Shown in pieces: positions 1 to 8,534 of a stretch of 64,000 nucleotides of DNA (within the stretch, counting starts at the first letter, position 1; each line of letters begins with the position of its first letter). The position numbers and the translations under genes were made by a program. Location: the NCBI GenBank assembly GCA_021234155.1, contig JAJEKV010000134.1:62001-126000 (forward strand), written 5' to 3'. Under the pieces are notes generated by a model. It was not told where the DNA came from. It made no database searches and worked only from the letters and a program-made list of their open reading frames with translations. The stretch comes from Isoetes taiwanensis (taxonomy: Eukaryota; Streptophyta; Lycopodiopsida; Isoetales; Isoetaceae).

Positions 1-1000
1 TTTACGAGAACCCCGTATAGCGGATCTTGTTGCTGCTTATGTTTTTTTTGAAGACCCAATATAGAGGAATTGGTTGTCATTTGCCAATTTGACCGATTCA
101 ATATTGGAGATTTAGGTTCTGCTTATGTGTTATTTCGAAGGCCCCATATAGAGGATTAGATGCTGCCATGTTTTATCTTCAAGCCCCATATGGGGGATTT
201 GGATGCTGCTTGTGGTTTATTTTGAAGACCCCATATAGAGGACATGGTTGCTACCCACCTCGTCACTTTGAAGACCTCAAATAGGAAATTTGGATGGTGC
301 TTTGTTTAGGGGTCATGGTTGTTGCTTGCTACTTTGAAGGCCCCATTTAGGGGATTTAAAAGATGCTTTTGTTTCATTCTAAAGATCCCATATAGGGGAC
401 CGGTTTTTTCTTGCTATTTTGAAGATCCATAAAGGGTATCTGAATGATGGTTACATCTTATTTTGAAGAGCATATATAGGAGACTTGATTTTTGCTTGCT
501 ATTTTGAGGACCTGTATTATTGGAATTTGTTTTTGTTCACTAGTTTGAAGACCCCAAATAGGGGATCTGATTGTTACTTACTACTTCGAAGATCCATAAA
601 GGGGATTTGATTGATGCTTAATATCTTATTTTGAAGACCATGTCTAGGAGACTTGGTTTTGCTTGTTACTTTGAAGACCCCGTATTACGGAAAATAGGAG
701 GTTTAGATCCTCATTATGATTTATTTTAATTGCTACTTCTCACACTTTATAGAAGACATTATATAGAGGGCTCAGTTGCTGCTCGCTTCTTTGAAGACGT
801 CCTGCACGGGAATTTGTTTTCTTATGCCATGTTATTGTTGTGGTTGAAGACCTCACCTTGGGAATTTGTGCTATAGAGTTGTTTATCTTGATGAAGATCC
901 CACATCGGGATTTGTTGTTCCTTATCGCTTTTTGTAGAAGACGCTATATAGAGGAGTTAGTTGCGCTTACTACTTCGAAGACTACATATAGGGTTTCTTC
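1..1000. repeat. Degenerate ~43-bp tandem array
   Basis: A unit of about 40-47 bp containing GAAGACCCCATATAGGGGAT and then a TTGCTGCTTGTT-like segment recurs across this stretch (GAAGAC-like cores near 49, 138, 178, 223, 270, 336, 379, 421, 463, 507, 549, 588, 633 and 675, then more loosely to about 980). The core CCCCATATAGGGG is itself a short inverted repeat. A further unit at 1096-1150 lies directly against the broken end of the copia element. No gene is visible. Confidence 0.8.
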
Positions 1001-1149
1001 TTTTTAATGCATGAAAATTGGACAAAAAATAGACATCAGAAAAAAAGAGGAAAAAAAAAGAATTTGTTACATATGCATTGGATATCTGGTTGTTGCTACA
1101 GAGGATCTGGTTCCTGCTTTTGTTTTATCTGAAGACTCAATATAGAGGA

Positions 1150-2320
1150 ATGCTTGACTGGTAAATTCTCCACCATTATCAGATCTAAGCTTCTTAATCT
1201 GATGGGCTACTTGATTCTCAACAAGCGCTTTCCATTCTTGGAAATGGGCAAATGCATCAGATTTCCGCTTCAAGAAATAGACCCATGTTTTCCTGCTCAA
1301 ATCATCAATGAATGTCAGAAAATAATAGGCACCCGAGAGAGAAGGAACATGAGTTGGACCACAAAGATCCGTGTGTACTAGTTCAAGAAGAGCAGTAGCA
1401 CGAGATCCAATAAGAGTAAAAGATCTGCGGTGTTGTTTGCCCAATGCACAAGCCTCACAACTTGCAAGAGTAGGGTGCTGATGAAGATCAAAACCGTCTA
1501 CAAGTTGAGGCAGCTGGTTGAGTGCCTTAAGACTGATGTGTCCAAGTCTCTTATGCCACAGATCACAAGTACCATTACCAGCAGCTACAAGAACAACCTG
1601 GTCAGCATATTCTTGGCCCAAATGGTAGAGATTACCCGTACGAATAGCACGAGCAAGGCTCTTTCCTGTAACTTTGCTGCGAACAATGCAGTCGTCACTA
1701 TCAAAGATAACTCTTGTGCCCATATCAGTAAGACGTGCAACAGAAATCAGATCTTTACGCAAAGTAACCCCTTTTAGAGTGAAATTACCAAGACTTGTGG
1801 GTACTTGAATGTCACCCATTCCGCAGATTTGATGCTCACTATTGTCGCCGATTTGAACAATGTGATTGGAAGAGGTAGGTCTGAAACTTTCAAACCAATC
1901 TTTGTGCCAACTAATATGAGCTGTAGCACCAGAATCCATGATGAATTTGATAGAGCGAGGGGCTACCACTTGTTTACAAAGATAAACATAATCCGGGCTG
2001 CAAGGAACTACCTTGGCTACGCTTACTTCTTCAACAATTTGGGCCACATTGGCTGAAGCTTTGTTTGTCTCCAAAGCTTTCAGTTTGTGCTCAAGATCCT
2101 TCATCTTCTTCCTACATTCTGCTGCGGTATGATTGCCTTTCTTATAATAGTCACAAACCTGTTGTTTGGATGCTGTGCCTTTGCTGTCAGCACCCTTGAA
2201 GGCGTTGCTGCTATTGTTATTCTTCTTTTTCTTAGCTTTTTTCATTCCCTTTTGCATAGGATTTAGGCTCAGAATGACCTGCAAAGAAAGCATTGTGCTC
2301 GTCTTTGATAATCCCAGCAT
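1150..2320 (-). pseudogene. Copia pol fragment: protease and N-terminal integrase
   Basis: The frame shows the end of gag with a basic stretch and the knuckle, then the aspartic protease motif IMDSGATAHIS, then the integrase HHCC zinc finger (WHKRLGH ... CEACALGK). Next come the first catalytic Asp in VHTDLCGP and the second in LRSDNGGEF. Homology stops just after the second Asp, so the catalytic Glu, the rest of integrase, RT and RNase H are missing. The last ~25 codons down to 1067 are read-through into flanking repeat. Confidence 0.92.
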
Positions 2321-2930
2321 CCTTTCTCATCATAATCTCCTCCTTGACGGAAGTGATTGCACGATTGAGATCCATGTCGGCAATTTGCATGAGATTGCTG
2401 CGCAAAGCATGGAAAGAATTGGGTAAGGATCTAAGAAAGAAGAATAATTGCAATGAAGGAGAGATCTTATTCTCTTCTCCAGAGGCTTCAATCTGCCGAA
2501 AGGTGTTCTTCATGCAGTCTGCGAACTTGTCAAGACTCTCGGTCTCTTCCCAGCGTATATTCACCACTTCAGCATACAAATGCCCAATTTGTGTATGGGT
2601 CTTCTTTTCATGCTCTTGGATGAGAGCATTCCATAAATCATGGCTGTTCTCCTTCTGAACCTCATCAAGAAGAGATTCAGCAACAGAAAGCCCAATCGTA
2701 GCCATAGCCTTGTCATCCCGGCGTTGCCAAGCATCAAGAACGGATTTATTCTTGCCATCTGATGCAAGCTCGGGTGCTGGTTCTTGACCACTAACAATTC
2801 CCCAAACTCCTTCAGCCTTAAGAATGAGAGTCATTCTTCTCTTCCATTGCTGGAAACCTGTGCCATCGAAGATTTGAATCACGCGACCGCCAGGGAAGGT
2901 AATCTGGTTGTAGCTTGCATCCTTCTCCAT
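2232..2930 (-). pseudogene. Copia gag (UBN2-type)
   Basis: The 232-aa frame begins MEKDASYNQITFPGGR and carries FDGTGFQQWKRRM, the start of the UBN2 gag domain of copia elements. Gag would form the cytoplasmic virus-like particle. The frame runs out shortly before the zinc knuckle, which continues in the next frame (CDYYKKGNHTAAEC, with Tyr where the second Cys of the CCHC knuckle is expected). This indicates one frameshift between gag and pol. It starts 38 bp downstream of the primer site. Confidence 0.9.
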
Positions 2931-2967
2931 TGTTGTGTTGATCTTGAATCAATCTCAGCACACCTAG

Positions 2968-2980
2968 TGCTCTGATACCA
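2968..2980 (-). other. Primer binding site, initiator tRNA-Met
   Basis: The minus strand reads TGGTATCAGAGCA directly after the LTR. This is the usual primer site of plant copia elements, complementary to the 3' end of initiator tRNA-Met. Confidence 0.9.
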
Positions 2981-3289
2981 TGTCAAGGTTGCACCAAGAA
3001 CGGGAGAGAAAGGGATGCACACTGAATTCCGAGAGCGCAAGCTCCCAAAACAAAAGCAAAATGGAATTGTATGAACGTATGTGAGAATACAAGATATACA
3101 AAGGGCAGGCAATATTAATTGCTCCCGTCACCAACCACTCCTAATTATGCCGCAGCTAATTATGACAAGTGGTGGGCCGTTGCTAGACTCTGACAAGGTG
3201 CTTAGTGCTGTAAGTGCTATAAGTGCTGTAAATGCTGATACATCACGTCTAGCAGTAAGATGGTGATCTCGATATCATATATCTCGACA
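2981..3289 (-). repeat. 5' LTR of the copia element (309 bp)
   Basis: Read on the minus strand it starts TGTCGAGATATATG at 3289 and ends ACCTTGACA at 2981, with matching TGTC...GACA ends, and is followed at once by the primer binding site. The partner LTR is missing, so no target duplication can be checked. Confidence 0.8.
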
Positions 3290-3610
3290 TTTTTTTCTAT
3301 AGTATGAGTTCCATTTTCAGTCCGTGTCCCAAAATTCGAGATTTGACCCACTTTAATTAAATGCGACTTCTATTCCCTTTGAATTTTCTTATTCTTCTTC
3401 ATAAATTTTGAGTTTCTTATTCTTATTGTTGCTTCTTATGTCCATTCCTGGTAATTATACTTTCGTTTAAGGTTTCTTACAACAGTTTAATTCTCACTTC
3501 CTTGTGCTTGTGCTTATATAATTAGTTCTTAGAACAAAGCAAATGGAAGCAAGATTCGCACCTTGTTTTATGATTTCCTTCCTCTTTGTAAAAAACCTTT
3601 GGATCTTTAT

Positions 3611-3817
3611 TGCTCTGATACCAAATGTAATGAACAAGGAACAAGAGACGCATCCATAAAGTACCTAAACTACATCTCTTATTCCAAGTTAACCAAAAAT
3701 GTACAAAATTGTGGCCTTTTGACCATGTGAAAAGACATGAACCAAAAGACACGTAGAAAAGTACTATACAAATACATGTATAAACGTATATCTCATTTTG
3801 TCCTAAGGTTCCTTACA
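3611..3817 (-). mobile_element. Second LTR plus primer site, fragment
   Basis: The minus strand contains another TGGTATCAGAGC primer site (3611-3622). It is preceded by a ~192-bp LTR candidate (3626-3817) that starts TGTAAGGAACC and ends TTCATTACA. The LTR differs from the copia LTR beside it. Only about 100 bp of possible internal sequence follows (toward 3522), with a short open frame of no recognisable domain. This is the remnant of another LTR element. Confidence 0.65.
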
Positions 3818-4285
3818 TTGTTCAATAATTAAAAAGGCGAAATGGTCCTTTCTAGTATGTGCAATTGTGCCTTTCTTAGATTTCTCAATTTCTTTTTTTA
3901 TTTTTCTTTTTCTTTTTTCTCGTCGAAGGTATTTATGCTTTCACTATATAGGATTCCTATAGAAGGCGTGGGATGAATAACACCTCCATGTCCTTCACAC
4001 GGACACTTGTCCATCATAATGAAAAGAATTATGCTATAGAACAACAATGCCTAGGCAACTTAGATTTAATTTTTGATCACACAAAGTACTCACGACCGTG
4101 GTTATTCAAGAGCTTTATTGTTTGATTCAAATGCACTTATCTACACATATATAATCCAGTCTCTTATTTTCCTTTTTTTTTGTTCCGCAGTAGTATTTTT
4201 TCTCCGCCGCAATTGAAACGCTTGTTAATATGACACGTATCAAAAAAGTTTTCTCCGCCGCCCTTTTTTAGGGGTTTGCCCTATT
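3818..4285. other. No gene seen; contains a copy of the alpha-galactosidase leader
   Basis: AT-rich, with no open frame of note. Positions about 3833-3930 resemble 8453-8535, the sequence just upstream of the alpha-galactosidase start codon (shared pieces include AATTGTGCC, TTAGATTTC and a T-rich run ending TCTC[AG]TCGA). Confidence 0.55.
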
Positions 4286-5100
4286 AACCATACTGTCCTT
4301 TTCATAATCAAATCTACCCAAGAAACATCCTGGCAATTTCTTAACCATACTCCTGGCAATTTCTTAACCATACTGTCCTTTTCATAATCAAATCTACCCA
4401 GGAAACATCCTGGCAATTTCTTGCTGTGGATTTGTTGAATCGTCTGGTTCCTCGGTAGATCCTTTGCCGTCAATATTTCTCAGAGATCCACAAGAAGTTT
4501 TTGCTACCAAGGAATTGGGGCTTTATGCATTGCTACAGGGTCCATCTTATTCCGACAGACAGACGACTATGCATCAAGCCAACAGCAGAGCTATGGCTAT
4601 TAGCATCTTTAGCGCATCTGCGTTGCTCATCCTCCAAAAACATTTCCTGCTTATTAAATTTTCTGGGCCCTTTTGTCGGATTTGAGTCCTGTTTATAACG
4701 GTTTAATTGGCGTTGCCCATATCGGGATGGATCTGTATGGGTGGGAATTTGGATGCATTTAATGGCAGACAGCTGAGACATCTTGGCAATTCCCTGCTGT
4801 GGATTTGTTGAAGCTCTGGTTTCCTCGATAAATCCCGTGGGATCAATATTTCCTTAGCAACGCATAGGCCAAACAGAAACTTATCTCGGTATTAGATGCT
4901 CTGCGATCAACAAGAAGCTTTGCTACCAATCAATGGCATTGCGGCAGGGTCCACATATTCCGACAATGTATATGAAGCCAAAAGCAGAGCTATGGCTATG
5001 TATCGGAATCCCTTCTTCCATGTATTGCACGACAGGTTTACCTTGATAAGTTTTGGTTTGGCTTCTGCGTTGCTAAGGGTTTCATGGGAAGAAAAAATCG
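4286..5100. repeat. Nested diverged direct repeats
   Basis: A ~65-bp block containing CCATACTGTCCTTTTCATAA occurs at about 4286-4350 and again at 4364-4420. A longer pair follows: 4406-4680 and 4776-5100 share CTGTGGATTTGTTGAA, CAGGGTCCA..TATTCCGACA and AGCAGAGCTATGGCTAT. None of the short frames here has a recognisable product. From 5101 to 5440 I see nothing. Confidence 0.65.
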
Positions 5101-5440
5101 ACAAGTATTTATCTATCCACTTCAGAAGACTATGGCTGATACTTGCAAAACCGCAGACTATGGTTCCCCTTCATAAATTTAGATAATAAATCATAGCACT
5201 GAGCTTGATCCGACAGACTGGCAACTTCACAAAGTTAGCGAAAAAAATTCGCATTGCAAATCGGCTGCCAATAGTTCGCCATATCCAACTTCTACTGCAT
5301 CTTCTGGTTCCATCCACCATAGCCAGGGTTGCCAAGGGCAAGGGTTTCAGCGAGCCGCTTGAACAGTAGACCAGAAGCGAGATTCATAACTTACTGTAAC
5401 CACCTGGAGCACCTGGAGCTCGGCATTATTGCATGGACCG

Positions 5441-5870
5441 CCGTATTTAGAGTCCGGGATGTGGTATTTCCGGACTTTTTTTGTGGTATTTCCGGCCACC
5501 CGTTATCAGCCACTGTAACTTCACAGTTTCAAGCCCAGAATCAACTGTTTTGGGGGCATTTTTGGATCAATCCGGCTCTATCTGGGCTCAAATCGCTTCC
5601 TCTCTTCATCAAACTAACATTAAAGAGGCAGACAAAGTGATTAGAAGGGCTTTTGAAGCAGTTCAAGCCATCCACGGAGCTGCAAGAACGATCCGACCAA
5701 AGATTTCAGCTCCGGCGCGCAGTTTCGCGCCTGGTTTTTGGCCAGAAATACCACCCTTTTTGCCCGGAAATACCATTTTTTTGGCCGGAAATACCATCTG
5801 GCTGATAACGGATGTCCAGAAATACCACCAAGAAAGTCCGGAAATACCACATCCCGGACTCTAAATACGG
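5441..5870. mobile_element. 430-bp MITE with ~75-bp inverted repeats
   Basis: The element starts CCGTATTTAGAGTCCGGGAT and ends with the exact reverse complement. Similarity between the arms continues inward for about 75 bp (GGTATTTCCGG ... CGTTATCAGCCA against TGGCTGATAACG ... CCGGAAATACC). The 280-bp middle encodes nothing recognisable. No clean target duplication is visible, so the superfamily is open. Confidence 0.85.
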
Positions 5871-6365
5871 ACGTCCGGCATTATTTACCAGCACGTGGAG
5901 CATCTAGAGCCCGGCAACTATTTATCAGCACCTGGAGCTGTAACAAGATTGCCAACTCGGAATACCCAGATTACTCTACCTAATTGGAACACCTAAATTC
6001 ATTATATAGCATCCTGTAGGCTCAATCGGCCTGATACTATCTCGATTAGCCTTGCCATGACCCTCAACATAAAGGGTTTCTAGATGTGGGTTCCATGCCT
6101 GTGTCACGATGTAGAGAAGAGGGTCTCTCCCTTAGTTTTGGCCCAACCAATCCAGTCCAGCCAAGTGGACCCGTGATTTCAATGGCTGCATTATTTTATT
6201 TTATTTTATTTTTTAACATTTCAATTAAAATGCTAGTTAATATACAGGACATTAGGACATTGGCTATTAAAAAACATGGATCTGCCAATCAGAAATAGTT
6301 CTTGCGCCTTTAAGAGCTCTAATACAACCTGATCTTTCTACAATAATTTAGCCCAGTTCGTGCTG
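5871..6365. other. No gene seen
   Basis: Short repeats of a CAGCACCTGGAGC type flank the MITE on both sides (5400-5420 and 5888-5940). The rest is unremarkable AT-rich DNA with a TTTTA run near 6195-6212. Confidence 0.6.
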
Positions 6366-6463
6366 CAACAAATTGCAAAGGTACTATATATTGTAATGCA
6401 ACAAATTGCAAAGGTATTATATATTGTAATGCAACAAATTGCAAAGGTACTATATATATTGTA
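6366..6463. repeat. Three tandem copies of a ~32-bp unit
   Basis: Three consecutive units of CAACAAATTGCAAAGGTACT followed by ATATATTGTAATG. The third has an extra TA and ends in GTAAGTG. Confidence 0.9.
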
Positions 6464-6779
6464 AGTGATCTGAATACAGTTTATTGCGCTTCTCAAGAGA
6501 AGAAGCAGACTTGAATTGGACTAAGAGCAAGAGTGGCATACCGCATGTGCAAAATGTACAAGCTAGATACTGTATCTTGAATTTTTTTTTATGTTTTCTC
6601 GCTCAAACAGATTTTTTATGCAGCTGTTGCAAAATGTTTATAAGGTATTTGAGATGCTTTTCCATTGCTTTTTAGCTTTTTGAGAAAAAATTGAAGGTTA
6701 GAGCCAACTTAGACACTTTTAGTTCAGTTTCGCAAGTCCATAGATGCGATCCTTTTGACTTAATACAAAACTCCTTTGC

Positions 6780-6845
6780 CACGAGTTGGGCAAAAGAAAT
6801 GTTCGCGGCGGCCTTGGCCGCCGCGATAAATTTCTTGTCACATAT
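6780..6845. repeat. GC-rich palindrome in AT-rich DNA
   Basis: CGCGGCGGCC and GGCCGCCGCG are perfect 10-bp arms separated by TT (about 6805-6826). Outward pairing continues with few mismatches (AGAAATGTT against ATAAATTTCT). A second small hairpin, CTACAGT...ACTGTAG, lies near 6876-6895. Together they suggest a small fold-back element; no protein is likely. Confidence 0.7.
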
Positions 6846-7038
6846 AAATAACCTTAGGATAAACCTTATACATGCTACAGTAAATTCACTGTAGCTAAGA
6901 AGCAAGGCAGGTTGCAATCATTACAATGACATATGCGTCCTGCTTGAAGATGCTGCATCTGCGTATTATCTTAGTAGACAGAATGAAGAAGAATGAATAT
7001 AGGCCGTTATTTGTGAATTTCAGTATGGAGTCATTGGG

Positions 7039-7588
7039 TCATTCCCGTGTTTTATACTGCTCTGGATCTTCTTGAAAGCTTACCATCCCATCCTTTTGAT
7101 TAATAGTAACAAATATTTCTCGGCCTTGAATCTAGCAAAAGACTTGAGATACTCAGAAGCCACCAACTAAAAATAATCAAACAAAGACCTAGTTCGAGAG
7201 CGGTACCATTTGAAGAATATAAAGCTCGACTTCTTTAGGTCCATCAAGATGCAGTTTCAGCAATATCATGCAACGACAGGGTGAAAACGTTTGAGTTAAG
7301 CGTTGAATGTTCCTCTTATCTGTTGAAGACTCAACCTGCTTTGCCAATCCTAAATTTCTATCCTGCAAAGGCATGGCGTCCGTCATCATGTGAGTATTGG
7401 TGGTACAAAATAGGCAGCATGTTTGTCCAGAATTGGATTTCTAAGTCTAAATTTCCTAGCAACAGGTCTATAAAAATAAGAGGATCGGCTATTCATACAT
7501 TTTTGAAGGTATTCTCATGCACGGCAAGGCTTCGTTTTAAATCTGTAATATTGCGGGTGGCATAGACATTTGCAAATTCAATGTAACT
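7039..7588 (-). pseudogene. CSN3: COP9 signalosome subunit 3, partial
   Basis: Three minus-strand exons match the C-terminal half of plant CSN3, a PCI-domain subunit of the COP9 signalosome that removes NEDD8 from cullins in the nucleus. Exon 7588-7499 reads SYIEFANVYATRNITDLKRS, after a GGGGCAG acceptor. Exon 7362-7207 reads DRNLGLAKQVESS..KRNIQRLTQTF and ends GPKEVELYILQM before a GTACC donor. Exon ~7125-7039 reads REIFVTINQKDGMVSF..EDPEQYKT. The middle exon needs two compensating single-base shifts after TQTF, the third ends in a TGA soon after EDPEQYKT, and the C-terminal tail was not found. The N-terminal half is also absent. It is either a gene fragment or a gene blurred by sequencing errors. 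The family call rests on clear sequence resemblance; inactivity is inferred. Confidence 0.8.
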
Positions 7589-7726
7589 CTGCCCCAGACA
7601 AAAGATAGTTGTATCAGAAAAACATTCCTGGCAAACAATATAATATACGATATATGGATGTCAAACAGGAAAAGAAGATCATACTTGAGTGCAGCATTTC
7701 AAGCTTCGCTGAACAACAGAAGGAGT

Positions 7727-7902
7727 TTAGGGCTTGACTCTGTCTGTTCCCTGCCGGGCAGGTCTTGGATCGTTGTCATGCCCATCTGATGCTAGCAAAC
7801 CTGAAACATAAGTGCCAAATCCGGCAATATGTGTGAAAGAAGAAAGTTACCTCTTATTTGCTCGTTAATTTGCCGAAAGAGATCCCTTGCAACCGGTAAA
7901 GC
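7727..7902 (-). pseudogene. Two orphan exons of an unidentified gene
   Basis: Minus-strand exon 7902-7851 (after CTGGCTAG, ending at AAGAG|GTAAC) reads ALPVARDLFRQINEQIR. It joins in phase across a TTTCAG acceptor to exon 7800-7727, which reads GLLASDGHDNDPRPARQG and stops at TAA (7727-7729). Splice signals and phase agree, so this is probably a real 3' gene end. I recognise no family and find no upstream exon; microsatellites begin at 8192. It is not part of the CSN3 sequence next to it. Confidence 0.5.
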
Positions 7903-7945
7903 CTAGCCAGGCCAAATTAGATAGGCCATTGCTCCTTTGTACTCA

Positions 7946-8023
7946 AAGTGGAAATCTGACTATAAGAAATGAATCGTGCATTATAGAAGTGGAAATCTGA
8001 CTATAAGAAATGAATCGTGCATT
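7946..8023. repeat. ~38-bp exact tandem duplication
   Basis: AAGTGGAAATCTGACTATAA plus GAAATGAATCGTGCATTA occurs twice in direct succession. Confidence 0.9.
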
Positions 8024-8191
8024 AACCGCATCTTGAATGCTTGAAAAGGCAAGGCACAATTCGGCTCAGTGAGAGAAAGAAAGAATGGCATCCTTTCACA
8101 CCGTTTTGGAGGCATCGCATCTGAAACTGAAAATCCAATGATTAAAATCAAAATCAACGGTTCAAAACGCGCACAGACTATCCTAAAACGC

Positions 8192-8353
<162 letters not shown>

Positions 8354-8534
8354 TAATTGAGATTTTAATCTATCTAAAAATAAAAATAAATCTAGAGTTC
8401 TGAAACAAAAGTGGAAAAGTCGAATCCGCCATCGAAAAGCTTGTTAAATAATTTAAAAGGCCAAATCGTCCTTTCAGTGTGGAATTGTGCCTTCTTAGAT
8501 TTCCCTGTTTGTCTTTGTTTTTTTCTCATCGAGA

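Larger units (their letters stand above)
1150..3289 (-). mobile_element. 5' half of a Ty1/copia retrotransposon, truncated
   Basis: On the minus strand the order is LTR (3289-2981), tRNA primer site, gag, protease and the first part of integrase. The element stops abruptly at about 1150, where the sequence runs into a unit of the flanking 43-bp array. Reverse transcriptase, RNase H and the other LTR are absent, so it cannot move on its own. Gag-PR-INT order is the copia order known from plants. Confidence 0.93.

Noticed and set aside
1-1000. Regularly spaced repeats as a CRISPR array
   Set aside because: Units are degenerate and contiguous, without unique spacers, in a plant context.
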